Positions 1 through 8,821 of a stretch of 43,327 bases of DNA are shown here, in pieces. Made by a program: the position numbers and the translations under genes. Below the pieces are notes generated by a model that made no database searches, had not been told where the DNA came from, and worked only from the letters and a program-made list of their open reading frames with translations. The stretch lies in contig JAGWSF010000080.1 of the NCBI GenBank assembly GCA_028876385.1, positions 1 to 43,327 of the forward strand, written 5' to 3'. The DNA is from Acidobacteriota bacterium (GTDB lineage: Bacteria; Actinomycetota; Acidimicrobiia; Acidimicrobiales; Palsa-688). The first letter of the stretch is position 1. Each line of letters opens with the position of its first letter.

Positions 1-91
1 GGCCACCCCATCGGGGCGGGCCGGGAGCCGACGCCGGGGCCCGGCGTAGGTGGGGTCCGGGGGGCGGGGGGTGCGGGCCGGCGGGCGGGGC

Positions 92-274
92 TCAGCGGTC
101 CAGAACCCGACTGAGGCGACGCTCGGCGTTGCGCAGCATCCGCTCCACTTCGAACAGTTCGGGGCCGACCTCGTCCTTGTCGTCGCCGCCCAGGCCGTTG
201 GCGATCTCCGCGACGCGCCCGACCAGCTCCCCGAGGCGGGTGGCGACGGAACTCAGTTCGGCGCGAGCAGTCAT
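92..274 (-). CDS. small hypothetical protein, divergent from hisD
   Basis: A 60-residue protein starting at ATG 274. It is rich in Arg, Glu and Leu and looks mostly helical, with charged heptad-like spacing (ATRLGELVGRV early, RMLRNAERRLSRV late). There is no signal peptide and no Cys. I do not recognise a family. Its start codon is only 12 bp from the hisD start on the other strand, so if both are real their promoters must overlap each other's 5' ends. Codon use is high in GC3 like its neighbours, which favours a real gene, but short ORFs in such GC-rich DNA can arise by chance. Confidence 0.5.
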   Translation of the reverse strand: MTARAELSSVATRLGELVGRVAEIANGLGGDDKDEVGPELFEVERMLRNAERRLSRVLDR

Positions 275-286
275 AGGGATACCATC

Positions 287-1627
287 ATGGACCCCATGAC
301 TCCCCCCGACGAATCGGCGCGCCCGCCCAGCGGCCTACTCCGCCGTCTCGACCTGCGCGGGGTGCAGGGACCCGTGGCGTCCCTGCTGCCCGCTCCCGAG
401 ATCGCCGATGACCGGGCCGCCGCCGACACGGTGAGGGCCATCCTGGCCGAGGTGCGCCGCGACGGCGACGCCGGCCTGCGGGCCGCCACGCAGCGCTACG
501 ACGGGGTCCTCCTCGACGACATCCGGGTCCCCGACGCCGAGATCGAAGCCGCCCTCGACGCGGTGCCCGCCGAGTTGCGCCAGGCCCTCGAAACGGCTCA
601 CGTCAACATCGCCGACTACCACCGGACCCAGGTGCACCCCGACACCCGCTACGAGCGCGACGGCGTGGTCATCAGGGAGCTGCGCCGCCCCGTCGACCGG
701 GCCGGCTGCTACGTGCCCGGCGGCCGGGCGCCTCTCGCGTCGACCGTTCTGATGACCGCGGTGCCGGCCCGGGTCGCCGGTGTGGCGAGCATCGCCGTCT
801 GCTCGCCGCCCGCTCCCGACGGCCACATCGCGGCCTCCGTCCTAGCCGCCGCGGCCATCGCCGGAGTAGACGACGTGTATCGCGTCGGAGGGGCCCAGGC
901 CGTGGCCGCCATGGCCTACGGCACCGAGTCGGTACCCGCCGTCGACGTGATCGTCGGCCCCGGCAACCGCTACGTCGCCCTCGCCGAGCGGCTGGTGGCC
1001 GGAGAGGGGGCGGTCGGGGTGCCGTCGGCGTTCACCGGGCCGTCGGAGGTGGCGGTCATCGCCGACGCTTCCACCGACCCGACCTACGCGGCCGTCGACC
1101 TGGTGGTCCAGGCCGAGCACGGACCGGACGGGCTGGCCTACCTGATCACCTGGTCGGAGAGCGCCGCCGAGGCCATCTCCGCCGAGGTGGACCGCATCAC
1201 GGCCGGGTCGCCCCGGCGGGCGGAGATCGAGGCCACCCTGGCCCGGGGCGGCTACACGGTGCTGGTGGACGGCCCCGAGGCCGCGGTGGCGGTGGCCAAC
1301 GCCGTCGCCGCCGAGCACCTCGAGATCATGTGTGACCAGCCCGAGGCCCTGGTGCCCCTCATCCGCAGCGCCGGAGCGGTGTTCCTCGGCCCGCTCGCCC
1401 CGGCCAGCGCCGGTGACTACGCGGCCGGTCCCAACCACGTTCTGCCGACGGCCCGTTCGGCTCGCTTCGGCAGCGCTCTGCGGGTCGACGACTTCTGCAA
1501 ATACATCCACGTGGTGGACATCTCGCCGAGCGGCTTCGACCGCCTGGCGCCCGCCGTGGAAGCGCTGGCGGTGGCCGAGGGCCTGGCCGCCCACGCCGAT
1601 TCCATCCGGTTGAGGCGCTCGCGGTGA
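287..1627 (+). CDS. hisD: histidinol dehydrogenase
   Basis: HisD catalyses the last two steps of histidine synthesis, oxidising L-histidinol to L-histidine with two NAD+ and a bound zinc. From ATG 287 the product is 446 residues, normal for the family. Visible family motifs are GCYVPGGRAPLAST, the NAD-region VGPGNRYV, the metal-ligand segment QAEHGPD, the catalytic pair in AAEHLEIM, the metal-binding GDYAAGPNHVLPT, and the C-terminal AEGLAAHADSI with the last metal-ligand His. The open frame extends upstream to 50, but family similarity begins only near 330, so ATG 287 (or ATG 296) with AGGGAT just upstream is preferred. It is the first gene of the his-trp supra-operon and overlaps hisC by 4 bp. 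Confidence 0.96.
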   Translation: MDPMTPPDESARPPSGLLRRLDLRGVQGPVASLLPAPEIADDRAAADTVRAILAEVRRDGDAGLRAATQRYDGVLLDDIRVPDAEIEAALDAVPAELRQALETAHVNIADYHRTQVHPDTRYERDGVVIRELRRPVDRAGCYVPGGRAPLASTVLMTAVPARVAGVASIAVCSPPAPDGHIAASVLAAAAIAGVDDVYRVGGAQAVAAMAYGTESVPAVDVIVGPGNRYVALAERLVAGEGAVGVPSAFTGPSEVAVIADASTDPTYAAVDLVVQAEHGPDGLAYLITWSESAAEAISAEVDRITAGSPRRAEIEATLARGGYTVLVDGPEAAVAVANAVAAEHLEIMCDQPEALVPLIRSAGAVFLGPLAPASAGDYAAGPNHVLPTARSARFGSALRVDDFCKYIHVVDISPSGFDRLAPAVEALAVAEGLAAHADSIRLRRSR

Positions 1628-2682
1628 CCCTCCCCGGGCCGCGCCCGGATCTGGGTCTGCGGGAGGGCTACCACTCGCCGCAGGTCGACGTTCCGGTCCG
1701 GCTCAACACCAACGAGTCCCCGCTGCCCCCACCGCCGGGCTGGAGCGCCCGGTTGGCCGAAGAGGTGGGGCGCATCGACTGGAACCGCTACCCCGACCGC
1801 CAGGCCGGGGAGTTGCGCGCCGCTCTGGCCGCGTTCCACGGAGTGCGCACCGAGCAGGTGTTCTGTGCCAACGGGTCCAACGAGGTGCTGCAGTGCCTGT
1901 GCCTGGCCTACGGCGGTCCGGGCCGTCACGTGGCCACCTTCGAGCCGACCTACGCCCTGCACGCCCACATCGCCCACCTGGCCGTGACCGGGGTGGTCCA
2001 GGGGCGCCGCCGGGACGACTTCTCGCTGGATCTCGACCAGGTGGCCGACGTGATCGCCGCCCACCAACCGGTGATCACCTTCCTCTGCTCGCCCAACAAC
2101 CCGACCGGGCTGGCCGAGGACCCGGCGTCGGTGGGCGCCGTGCTCGACCTGGCCCCCGGCCTGGTGGTGGTGGACGAGGCCTACGGTCAGTTCGCCGACT
2201 GGTCGGCCCTGAGCCTGGTCGACGACACCCGCCCCCTCGTCGTCACCCGCACCTTCTCCAAGACCTGGTCGATGGCCGCCGCCCGCCTCGGCTACCTCGT
2301 GGGGCCGGCCGAGGTCGTCGCCAACCTCGAGAGGGTGGCGCTGCCCTACCATCTCGACGCCTTCAAGCAGATGGCCGGCCGCCTCGCCCTCGAGTTCACC
2401 AGCGAGATGGAGGAGCGGGTCGGGCTCATCGTGCGTGAACGCCAACGCATCGTTGCGGCCATGGGCCCGATGGCGGTGACAGCGTGGCCTTCGCAGTCCA
2501 ACTTCGTCCTGTTCCGGCCCGAGTCCCGCAAGGGCGGCGAGGTCTGGGCCGCCCTGCTCGAAAGGGGGGTGCTCATCCGCGATACCTCCAGCTGGCCGGG
2601 GCTGTCCGGGTGCCTCAGGGTCACCGTGGGCACCCCCGAGGAGAACGACGCTTTCATCGACGCGCTCAGGGAGGCCGTGTGA
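1624..2682 (+). CDS. hisC: histidinol-phosphate aminotransferase
   Basis: A PLP-dependent class II aminotransferase that converts imidazole acetol-phosphate plus glutamate to histidinol-phosphate. The product is 352 residues from a GTG start that overlaps the hisD stop (GTGA). Family residues are visible: NTNESP near residue 28, SPNNPTG with Asn158, DEAYGQF with Asp184, and the PLP-lysine segment TFSKTWSMAAARLGY with Lys213. The C-terminal arginine motif that binds the substrate carboxylate is represented by GCLRVTVGTPEEN. It is co-transcribed between hisD and hisB. Distinguishing it from aromatic aminotransferases of the same fold rests mainly on the operon context, which is strong. Confidence 0.95.
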   Translation: MTLPGPRPDLGLREGYHSPQVDVPVRLNTNESPLPPPPGWSARLAEEVGRIDWNRYPDRQAGELRAALAAFHGVRTEQVFCANGSNEVLQCLCLAYGGPGRHVATFEPTYALHAHIAHLAVTGVVQGRRRDDFSLDLDQVADVIAAHQPVITFLCSPNNPTGLAEDPASVGAVLDLAPGLVVVDEAYGQFADWSALSLVDDTRPLVVTRTFSKTWSMAAARLGYLVGPAEVVANLERVALPYHLDAFKQMAGRLALEFTSEMEERVGLIVRERQRIVAAMGPMAVTAWPSQSNFVLFRPESRKGGEVWAALLERGVLIRDTSSWPGLSGCLRVTVGTPEENDAFIDALREAV

Positions 2683-3278
2683 CGCGCACCGCCAGTCGGT
2701 CCAGGACCACCAAGGAGACCACCATCGACGTCGCCATCGACCTCGACGGCTCAGGGGAGGTCACCGTCGAGACCGGGCTGCCCTTCTTCGACCACATGGT
2801 CTCCCAACTCGGCAAGCACGGCGGTTTCGATCTGAGGGTACGCGCCGAGGGAGACCTGGCCGTGGACGCCCACCACACCGTCGAGGACGTCGGCATCGCC
2901 CTCGGGGAATGTCTGAGGGACGCGCTCGGCGACAAGGCCGGCGTCCGGCGTTTCGCCTCCATCGACCTACCCCTCGACGAAGCCCTGGTGTCGGTGGCAC
3001 TGGACCTGTCAGGCCGCCCCTACCTGGTCTACGCCGTGGACCCCGGGGCCGGCGGGGAGGCCCGGCCGCTCGGCTCGCCACCGTTCGATCCGCAACTTGC
3101 CGAGGAGTTCTGGAGGGCTCTGGTCACCGCCGCGGGCATCACCCTGCACGTGCGGATGCTGTCGGGGCGCAACACCCACCACATCCTCGAGGCGTCGTTC
3201 AAAGCGGTGGCCCGGACGCTGCGCGACGCGGTGCGGGTGGAGGGCGGTGGGGTGCCGTCCACCAAGGGAACCCTTTGA
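2679..3278 (+). CDS. hisB: imidazoleglycerol-phosphate dehydratase
   Basis: HisB dehydrates imidazoleglycerol-phosphate to imidazole acetol-phosphate using two Mn ions. The product is 199 residues, the size of the monofunctional enzyme without the phosphatase domain of enterobacterial HisB. The GTG start at 2679 forms a GTGA overlap with hisC; the frame is open upstream to 2484 but that part is antisense-like filler. The metal-binding repeats are clear: FFDHMVSQLGKHG, DAHHTVEDVGIALG and the second half-domain copy NTHHILEASFKAVAR. Since there is no fused histidinol-phosphatase, a separate HisN/HisK must exist elsewhere. Confidence 0.96.
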   Translation: MTRTASRSRTTKETTIDVAIDLDGSGEVTVETGLPFFDHMVSQLGKHGGFDLRVRAEGDLAVDAHHTVEDVGIALGECLRDALGDKAGVRRFASIDLPLDEALVSVALDLSGRPYLVYAVDPGAGGEARPLGSPPFDPQLAEEFWRALVTAAGITLHVRMLSGRNTHHILEASFKAVARTLRDAVRVEGGGVPSTKGTL

Positions 3279-3877
3279 TCGCCGTCTTGGACTACGGGAT
3301 CGGCAACCTGCGCTCGGCCGAGAAGGCCCTGCAGCGGGTCGGGGCCGACGCCGTGCTGGTCGACGATCCCCAGGTGGCCGCCCGGGCCGAGGCCGTGGTG
3401 CTGCCCGGCGTCGGCAGATTCGGACGTTGCATGGAGGCCCTGCGGCGGTCGGGCCTCGACCGGGTGGCGCTCGACGCGGTCGCCGCGGGCAAACCGTTTC
3501 TCGGGATATGCGTCGGGATGCAGATGCTCTACGACGGCTCCGACGAGTCCCCGGGGATCTCCGGCCTGGGCGTCCTGGCCGGTACGGTGCGGCTGCTGCC
3601 CGAGGGGGTCAAGCGGCCGCAGATGCAGTGGAACGCCCTTTCGGCCCGCCGCCCCGACTGCCCCCTGCTGGCCGGCCTCGGCGACGACCCGTGGGTCTAT
3701 TTCGTCCACTCCTACGCCGCCCCCGACGGCGACGAGGTGGTGGCGACCTGCGACTACGGCGGCTCCGTCGTCGCCGCCGTGGGACGCGACCGGATGTGGG
3801 CGACGCAGTTCCACCCCGAGAAGTCCGGCCCCGTCGGACTGCAATTGCTCGCCAACTTCGCTGCAACGTGCCGCTGA
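3275..3877 (+). CDS. hisH: imidazole glycerol phosphate synthase, glutaminase subunit
   Basis: HisH is the class I glutamine amidotransferase subunit that hydrolyses glutamine and channels ammonia to HisF. The protein is 200 residues if translation starts at TTG 3275, giving (M)IAVLDYGIGNLRS, the usual HisH N-terminus. This TTG overlaps the hisB stop codon (TTGA) and is preceded by AAGGGAA at 3264-3270, a well-spaced Shine-Dalgarno, which decides the start. The oxyanion motif VLPGVG, the nucleophile in GICVGMQML and the His-Glu pair of QFHPEKSG complete the catalytic triad. A TTG start with such an overlap suggests tightly coupled expression with hisB. Confidence 0.95.
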   Translation: MIAVLDYGIGNLRSAEKALQRVGADAVLVDDPQVAARAEAVVLPGVGRFGRCMEALRRSGLDRVALDAVAAGKPFLGICVGMQMLYDGSDESPGISGLGVLAGTVRLLPEGVKRPQMQWNALSARRPDCPLLAGLGDDPWVYFVHSYAAPDGDEVVATCDYGGSVVAAVGRDRMWATQFHPEKSGPVGLQLLANFAATCR

Positions 3878-4602
3878 TGGACCTTTACCCGGCCATCGAC
3901 CTGCGAGCCGGCAGGTGCGTCCGCCTGGTCGAAGGCGATTTCGGGCGCGAGACCGTCTACGGCGACGATCCGATCGGCGTGGCCCGCTCCTTCGCCGCTG
4001 CCGGGGCCAGGTGGATCCACGTCGTCGACCTCGACGCGGCCCGCTCGGGTGACCCCGTCAACCGGCCGGTGGTGGCGGCGGTGGCGGCGGCCGTGGCTCC
4101 GCTCGGGGTGGCCGTCCAGACCGGGGGCGGGGTGCGCACCGTCGACGACGCCGCCACTCTCATCGAGGCCGGCGTGGCCCGGGTGGTGGTCGGCACGGCG
4201 GCGGTGGAGAATCCCCGGCTCGTCGGCGAGCTGGCGCGGCGGTGGCCCGGGCAGGTGGCCGTAGGGCTGGATCACCGGGGCGGCGAGGTCCGCCTCCGGG
4301 GTTGGACGGAGGCCGGCGGCCGCTCGGTGGAGGAGCTGGTACCCGAGGTGGTCGCCTCCGGCGCCACTGCCGTCATAGTCACTGACATTTCTCGCGACGG
4401 CCGCCTGAGCGGGCCGGATGTGGAGGGTCTGGGCCGCCTCGTGTCGCTCACCGGCGCGCCGGTGATCGCCTCGGGCGGAGTGGCCTCCCTACAGGACATC
4501 CGGGACCTCGCCGCCATCGACGGGCTGGCCGGGGTCATCGCCGGCAAGGCCATCTACGAAGGACGCCTCGACGTGGCCGAAGCCCTGGAGGTGCTGGCGT
4601 GA
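3877..4602 (+). CDS. hisA: ProFAR isomerase (HisA type rather than PriA)
   Basis: HisA is a TIM barrel enzyme that isomerises N-(5'-phosphoribosylformimino)-AICAR ribonucleotide. It has 241 residues and starts at ATG 3877 in a TGATG overlap with hisH. Catalytic Asp8 (PAIDL) and Asp132 (GLDHRGG) are present, with phosphate-binding motifs [23 protein letters not shown] and AGKAIYEG. In Streptomyces and Mycobacterium this gene is PriA, which also does the TrpF reaction. Here the PAIDL and TGGGVR motifs match classical HisA better than PriA (AVDV and SGGIR from memory), and a separate trpF exists downstream. I therefore call it monofunctional HisA; that is an inference. Confidence 0.92.
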   Translation: MDLYPAIDLRAGRCVRLVEGDFGRETVYGDDPIGVARSFAAAGARWIHVVDLDAARSGDPVNRPVVAAVAAAVAPLGVAVQTGGGVRTVDDAATLIEAGVARVVVGTAAVENPRLVGELARRWPGQVAVGLDHRGGEVRLRGWTEAGGRSVEELVPEVVASGATAVIVTDISRDGRLSGPDVEGLGRLVSLTGAPVIASGGVASLQDIRDLAAIDGLAGVIAGKAIYEGRLDVAEALEVLA

Positions 4603-5432
4603 GATCGGTCCGGGTGGTGCCCTGCCTCGACGTGGACGGCGGCCGGGTGGTCAAAGGGGTGCGCTTCGAGAACCTCCGCGACGCCGGGGACCCCGTCGAG
4701 CTGGCCGCCCGCTACGACGCCGAGGGGGCCGACGAGCTCGTGTTCTACGACATCACGGCCTCGTCGGGCGGAAGAGAGACGATGGTCGAGGTCGTGGCCC
4801 GCACCGCCGAGCAGGTATTCATCCCTTTGACGGTGGGCGGGGGGGTGCGCACCCTCGACGACGCCCGTCGACTCCTTCGTGTCGGCGCCGACAAGGTGAG
4901 CGTCAACTCGGCGGCGGTCAGGCGTCCCGGGCTCATCGACGAGGTGGCCGATACCTTCGGGGCCCAGTGCGCGGTGCTCGGCATGGACGTCCGTCGCAGC
5001 GCCGCCGTGGCCAGCGGGTTCGAGGTGTTCACCCACGGGGGGCGCACGCCGACGGGCCTCGACGCCCTGCGCTGGGCCGTCGAGGCCGAGGGACGGGGGG
5101 CCGGAGAGATCGTGCTGAACTCGATGGACCGCGACGGGACGAGGGAGGGATTCGACCTGGAGCTGACCCGCCGGGTCGTAGACGCGGTCGGGATCCCGGT
5201 GGTGGCCAGCGGCGGGGTGGGCCGGCTGGAGCACCTGGTCGAAGGGGCCGTGGAGGGCGGAGCCGACGCCGTGCTGGCGGCGTCGATCTTCCACTACGGC
5301 GAGGCGACCATCGCCGAGGCCAAGGCCGTGCTGAGCGCGGCGGGTGTGTTGGTCCGCCCGGCGGCGTCGCTCCCGGCGCCGGGGCCGCCCTCAGGAGAGG
5401 TCGGCGCCGCGCTGCGACGCGACGCTAGCTAG
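4599..5432 (+). CDS. hisF: imidazole glycerol phosphate synthase, cyclase subunit
   Basis: HisF is the TIM-barrel cyclase/lyase that uses ammonia from HisH to make imidazoleglycerol-phosphate and AICAR. It has 277 residues from GTG 4599 (GTGA overlap with hisA). The catalytic aspartates sit at the canonical positions: Asp11 in CLDVDGG and Asp130 in GMDVRR. Phosphate-binding loops [22 protein letters not shown] and ASGGVG are visible. The family normally ends near residue 255, so the last 20 residues (Ala/Pro/Ser-rich, ending RRDAS) are an extra tail. Its TAG stop codon is part of the TAGCCT promoter hexamer of the next gene. Confidence 0.95.
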   Translation: MRSVRVVPCLDVDGGRVVKGVRFENLRDAGDPVELAARYDAEGADELVFYDITASSGGRETMVEVVARTAEQVFIPLTVGGGVRTLDDARRLLRVGADKVSVNSAAVRRPGLIDEVADTFGAQCAVLGMDVRRSAAVASGFEVFTHGGRTPTGLDALRWAVEAEGRGAGEIVLNSMDRDGTREGFDLELTRRVVDAVGIPVVASGGVGRLEHLVEGAVEGGADAVLAASIFHYGEATIAEAKAVLSAAGVLVRPAASLPAPGPPSGEVGAALRRDAS

Positions 5433-5442
5433 CCTGTACCGA
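5430..5442 (+). promoter_or_regulatory. candidate leaderless promoter of GroES-like gene
   Basis: The hexamer TAGCCT (5430-5435) is followed by 7 bp and then the ATG of the GroES-like gene. This matches an actinobacterial -10 element that starts transcription at the start codon. It overlaps the hisF stop codon. No Shine-Dalgarno is present. Confidence 0.55.
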
Positions 5443-5766
5443 ATGGACGGCTCGCCCAAGCAGGGCATCGAGATGCTCACGGATCGGGTTCTGGTGCAGA
5501 TCCCCCGCAGCGAGGGCGAGCGCAAGTCGCGCGCCGGGATACTCATCCCGGCCACCGCCCAGGTGGCGCGCCGTCTGGCGTGGGCGGAAGTGGTGGCCAC
5601 CGGGCCCCACGTGCGCACGGTCAAAGCCGGCGACCAGGTGCTGTTCAACCCCGAGGACCGCTACGAGGTCGAGGTGCAGGGGGAGGACTACCTGATCCTG
5701 CGGGAGAGGGACATCCACGCCGTCGCCTCCGAGCGGGTCGCCGGGGGCACCGGGCTGTACCTGTAG
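5443..5766 (+). CDS. GroES-like co-chaperonin family protein
   Basis: A 107-residue protein with the GroES beta-barrel pattern: the strand MLTDRVLVQIP, a mobile-loop-like segment ERKSRAGILIPATAQ, then WAEVVATGP, AGDQVLFNP and YLILRERDIHAV. GroES caps the GroEL chamber through the hydrophobic tripeptide of the mobile loop; here GIL/ILI fits. It differs from housekeeping GroES by a short N-terminal addition and a tail ending GTGLYL, and no groEL is adjacent, so it is probably a second, divergent co-chaperonin. The open frame extends upstream into hisF; ATG 5443 is chosen because a TAGCCT hexamer lies 7 bp before it. Why it sits between hisF and hisI is unknown. Confidence 0.85.
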   Translation: MDGSPKQGIEMLTDRVLVQIPRSEGERKSRAGILIPATAQVARRLAWAEVVATGPHVRTVKAGDQVLFNPEDRYEVEVQGEDYLILRERDIHAVASERVAGGTGLYL

Positions 5767-5801
5767 CGGCCTAACTCCGCCCGGCCGGTCGGGGACGCCC
5801 C

Positions 5802-5813
5802 TACGATGGGTGC
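5802..5813 (+). promoter_or_regulatory. candidate leaderless promoter of hisI-trpE
   Basis: TACGAT at 5802-5807 lies 6 bp before the hisI ATG, giving a start site at or next to the start codon. The gap between the GroES-like gene and hisI is 47 bp, so this could drive hisI-trpE-ygfZ independently of the upstream his genes. Confidence 0.55.
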
Positions 5814-6206
5814 ATGCCGGCCCCCTCCATCGCCGCCTCGCCCGAACAGCTCGACGCCGTGAAGTTCGACGCGTCGGGGCTGGTGCCCGCCATCGTCCAG
5901 GACCACCGCTCCGGCCAAGTGCTGATGATGGCCTACATGAACGCTGAGACCCTGGCCGAGACGCTCGAGTCGGGCCGTACGGTGTTCTGGTCGCGCAGCC
6001 GTCAGGAGCGCTGGCGCAAAGGTGACACCTCCGGTGAGCGCCAATGGGTGAAGGGTGCCTACTACGACTGCGACGGCGACACCCTTCTGTTCCTCGTTGA
6101 GCAGGACGGGGGAGGGGCCTGCCACACCGGCCACCGCTCGTGTTTCTTCCGGCCGTTCGGCTCGGAGACCGACCCGGCACCGACCTACTCGACGGCTGGC
6201 CGTTGA
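5814..6206 (+). CDS. hisI: phosphoribosyl-AMP cyclohydrolase
   Basis: HisI hydrolyses phosphoribosyl-AMP to ProFAR, the third step of histidine synthesis. The 130-residue protein is the monofunctional form without a fused HisE domain. The metal-binding signature is intact: [15 protein letters not shown] followed by [13 protein letters not shown]. The substrate-region motifs [15 protein letters not shown] and WRKGDTSG are also typical. Its stop codon overlaps the likely TTG start of trpE, so one transcript joins the histidine and tryptophan pathways. HisE and HisG are not encoded nearby. Confidence 0.95.
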   Translation: MPAPSIAASPEQLDAVKFDASGLVPAIVQDHRSGQVLMMAYMNAETLAETLESGRTVFWSRSRQERWRKGDTSGERQWVKGAYYDCDGDTLLFLVEQDGGGACHTGHRSCFFRPFGSETDPAPTYSTAGR

Positions 6207-7738
6207 CCTCGCTGTCGCGCGACGAGTTCGCCTCCCTGGGCGCCCGCTACAGCGTGGTGCCGGTCTGGCGCGAGCTGCTCGCCGACCTGACCACGCCGGT
6301 GGCCGCCTTCACCCGCCTGGCCGGTGACCGCTCCGAGCGGGCCTTCCTGCTCGAGTCGGTGGAGCACGCCGAGCGCTGGGGCCGGTGGTCGTTCGTCGGG
6401 CGCCGCCCGTCGGCGACGCTCATCGCCCACGGCCGCCGCATATCGGTGGAGGGGACCGTGCCGGCCGGTGTGCCGCTCGACCAGGGCGTGCTGGCCGCCG
6501 TCGGAGGCCTGCTCGACGTCTACCGCTCCCCGGTGATCGACGCCCTCCCCCCCTTCTACGGGGGAGTGGTCGGCTACCTCGGATACGACGTGGTGCGCGA
6601 GATCGAGCGCCTCCCCGACCTGCCCCCCGACGAGCTCGGCTACCCCGACGCTGTTCTGTCGGTGGTGGGCCAGGTGGCCGCCTACGACTACTGGCGCCAG
6701 CGGGTGACGCTGATAGAGGCGGTGCTGGTACCCGAGGCGGCCCAGTCCGATCGCACCGCTCTCGATGCGCTCTACGACCAGGCCCTGGCCCGTCTCGACC
6801 AGTTCGCCGCCGAGGGTGCCACTCCCGTCGACGAGCCACTGGTCGTGCCCCCCGAGCGCGAGGACGAGCTGCCCGAGGTACGCCGCCGCACCGCCCCGGA
6901 GATGTTCCGGGCCGCGGTGGAGGTGGCCAAGGAGCACATCCTGGCCGGGGACATATTCCAGGTGGTCCTCTCGCAGAGGTTCGACCTCGACCTCGAAGCC
7001 GACCCCTTCGATCTGTACCGGTCCCTGCGCCAGGTGAACCCGAGCCCGTACATGTACTTCCTGCGCCACCCCGAGCTGTGCGTGGTCGGCTCGTCGCCGG
7101 AGCCCATGGTTCAGTTGCTCGACGGTCGAGTGGTCTCGCGGCCCATAGCCGGGACCCGCCGGCGGGGACGGACCGACGAGCACGACCGCCGGCTCGCCGC
7201 CGAGCTCACCGAGCACCCCAAGGAGCGGGCCGAGCACGTGATGCTCGTGGACCTGGCCCGCAACGACGTGGGGCGGGTGGTCGACTACGGGTCGGAGCAG
7301 GTGGACGAGCTGATGACCCTGGAGCGCTACAGCCACGTTATGCACCTGACGTCGCAGGTGTCGGGCCGGCTGCGGACCGGTCTGGGGCCCATCGACGTCC
7401 TGCGGGCCACCCTCCCGGCCGGCACCGTGTCGGGGGCGCCCAAGGTCCGGGCCATGCAGATCATCGACCAGCTCGAGCCGGCCCGGCGGGGGCCTTACGC
7501 CGGCGTCATCGGATACTTCGATTTCTCGGGGAACCTCGACACCGCCATCACCATCCGCACCATGCTGGTCGGTCCCGACGGCCGGGCCAGCGTGCAGGCC
7601 GGTGCCGGCATCGTCGCCGACAGTGACGCCGACGACGAGGACCTCGAGTGCCGCAACAAGGCGGCCGCCCTGCTGGCCGCGGTCCCCGGGGCCCGCCGGA
7701 TCAGCGCCGCCCGGGGACAGGGTGCGTCCCGTGTCTGA
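6203..7738 (+). CDS. trpE: anthranilate synthase component I
   Basis: TrpE makes anthranilate from chorismate with ammonia delivered by the TrpG subunit, which is not in this window. The product is 511 residues if it starts at TTG 6203, which overlaps the hisI stop as TTGA; the frame is open further upstream inside hisI, but family similarity begins only after this point. The tryptophan feedback site LLES is present in [12 protein letters not shown]. The chorismate-binding domain shows [50 protein letters not shown] (read in two parts), and [16 protein letters not shown]. There is no space for a classical leader-peptide attenuator, because trpE is coupled directly to hisI. Confidence 0.93.
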   Translation: MTSLSRDEFASLGARYSVVPVWRELLADLTTPVAAFTRLAGDRSERAFLLESVEHAERWGRWSFVGRRPSATLIAHGRRISVEGTVPAGVPLDQGVLAAVGGLLDVYRSPVIDALPPFYGGVVGYLGYDVVREIERLPDLPPDELGYPDAVLSVVGQVAAYDYWRQRVTLIEAVLVPEAAQSDRTALDALYDQALARLDQFAAEGATPVDEPLVVPPEREDELPEVRRRTAPEMFRAAVEVAKEHILAGDIFQVVLSQRFDLDLEADPFDLYRSLRQVNPSPYMYFLRHPELCVVGSSPEPMVQLLDGRVVSRPIAGTRRRGRTDEHDRRLAAELTEHPKERAEHVMLVDLARNDVGRVVDYGSEQVDELMTLERYSHVMHLTSQVSGRLRTGLGPIDVLRATLPAGTVSGAPKVRAMQIIDQLEPARRGPYAGVIGYFDFSGNLDTAITIRTMLVGPDGRASVQAGAGIVADSDADDEDLECRNKAAALLAAVPGARRISAARGQGASRV

Positions 7739-8690
7739 CCACCCCGCCACCCCTCCCCAAGGGCCCGCCGCCCCTCCCGAAGGGGCCGCGACCCCTCCCG
7801 AAGGGCTCTACGCGCTGCGCCTGGCCCGCGACGTGATCGTCGGCCGGGGTCCCGAGGCGACCTCCTACCTGCAGGGTCAGCTCAGCCAGGACGTCGGATC
7901 CCTAGCCGACGGCGCCTCTGCGTGGTCGTGGCTCCTCGCCCCCAACGGCAAGGTGGACGCCCTGCTGCGGGTCACCCGCCTGTCGGCCGAGGAGTGGCTG
8001 CTCGACACCGACGCCGGGTGGGGTCCGGCGGTGGCGGCCCGCCTGGACCGCTTCAAGCTGCGCACCCGCGTCGAGTTCGCCCTGACCGACATGGCGGTGA
8101 TCGGCCTGCGCGGTCCCGGATGGGAGCAGCTCTCAGAGTCGGTGACGGCCCTGGCCCGGGTGTCCCCGCCCTGGCCGGCGATGACCGGCGTGGACCTGCT
8201 CGGCGGCGATTCCGCCCCGCCCGGGGTGGCCGAGATCGACCCCATCGGGTACGAACCGGTTCGGATCGAGGCCGGCCTGCCGAGGATGGGGGCCGAGCTC
8301 GACGAGCGGACCATCCCCGGTGAGACCGGGCTGGTGGGCTTCACCGTGAGTTTCACCAAGGGGTGCTACACCGGCCAGGAGCTGGTCGCCCGGATCGACT
8401 CCAGAGGCGGCAACGTGGCCCGCCGCCTGAGACGGCTCCGCCTGGCTCCCGGCCCGGGTCCCACCGCCCCGTCGGCGGCCGCGGCGTCCGGGTCGGCGGA
8501 CCCCGTGGGGGCCGGCTCCGAGCTGGTGACCGCTGATGGTCGGCCCGCCGGGGTGATCACCAGCGTGGCCGCGCCGGCCGCCGGGGAACCGGTGGCGCTC
8601 GGTTACGTACGCCGGGGTATCGACGGATCCGAGACGCTGCTCGTCGCCGGATCGGGCATCGAGGTGACCCAACGGGAGCTGCCGTTCTGA
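7731..8690 (+). CDS. ygfZ: YgfZ/GcvT-type folate-binding protein
   Basis: YgfZ-family proteins bind tetrahydrofolate through a GcvT-like fold and help maintain some iron-sulfur enzymes. The hallmark KGCYTGQE, with its conserved Cys, is present near residue 210, as are YLQGQLSQDV, LLAPNGKVDA and the C-terminal ALGYVRR. The product is 319 residues from GTG 7731, which overlaps trpE by 8 bp with GGGACAGGG at a suitable distance upstream; an in-frame GTG at 7722 is an alternative. The first 26 residues are a Pro/Gly/Ala-rich stretch encoded by 21-bp repeats and are unlikely to be part of the fold. Its place inside a trp operon is unusual. Confidence 0.88.
   Translation: MSDHPATPPQGPAAPPEGAATPPEGLYALRLARDVIVGRGPEATSYLQGQLSQDVGSLADGASAWSWLLAPNGKVDALLRVTRLSAEEWLLDTDAGWGPAVAARLDRFKLRTRVEFALTDMAVIGLRGPGWEQLSESVTALARVSPPWPAMTGVDLLGGDSAPPGVAEIDPIGYEPVRIEAGLPRMGAELDERTIPGETGLVGFTVSFTKGCYTGQELVARIDSRGGNVARRLRRLRLAPGPGPTAPSAAAASGSADPVGAGSELVTADGRPAGVITSVAAPAAGEPVALGYVRRGIDGSETLLVAGSGIEVTQRELPF
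7749..7808 (+). repeat. 21-bp tandem repeat in the 5' end of the ygfZ-type gene
   Basis: Nearly three copies of a 21-bp unit start at 7749, 7770 and 7791. Each carries a CCCCTCCC(G/C)AAGGG core. The unit keeps frame and encodes the heptads TPPQGPA, APPEGAA and TPPEGLY. The CCCTnCCnAAGGG core is itself a partial inverted repeat, so replication slippage is a likely origin. Confidence 0.85.
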
Positions 8691-8743
8691 GAAGGGATCG
8701 GGCCAACGGCGCCTGGCGGGAATGGCCTCGGGACACCAGGGCC

Positions 8744-8821
8744 CGGGCCGCGGCGCTCCGGGCCGCGGCACTCCGGGCCGCAGCGCCGGCCCGGGCCGCG
8801 GTGCTCCGGGCCGCCGTGCTC
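8744..8821 (+). repeat. 15-bp imperfect tandem repeats before and into the lipoprotein gene
   Basis: Units of CGGGCCGC(G/A/C)G(C/T)(G/A)CTC type begin at 8744, 8759, 8774 (this one 18 bp), 8792 and 8807. In the frame of the lipoprotein they encode RAAAL, RAAAL, RAAAPA, RAAVL and RAAVL without a stop. The annotated GTG start at 8801 lies inside the fourth unit. Confidence 0.85.

Noticed and set aside
842..2445. Long minus-strand open frames opposite hisD and hisC
   Set aside because: They mirror the plus-strand codon pattern, show repetitive Gly/His/Arg composition and no family motifs. In high-GC DNA such antisense frames stay open by codon bias.
6140..6202. Upstream extension of trpE into hisI (ATG 6140)
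   Set aside because: The extra residues lie in a second frame of the conserved HisI C-terminus and have no TrpE similarity. The TTG overlap start fits the coupling pattern of the operon.
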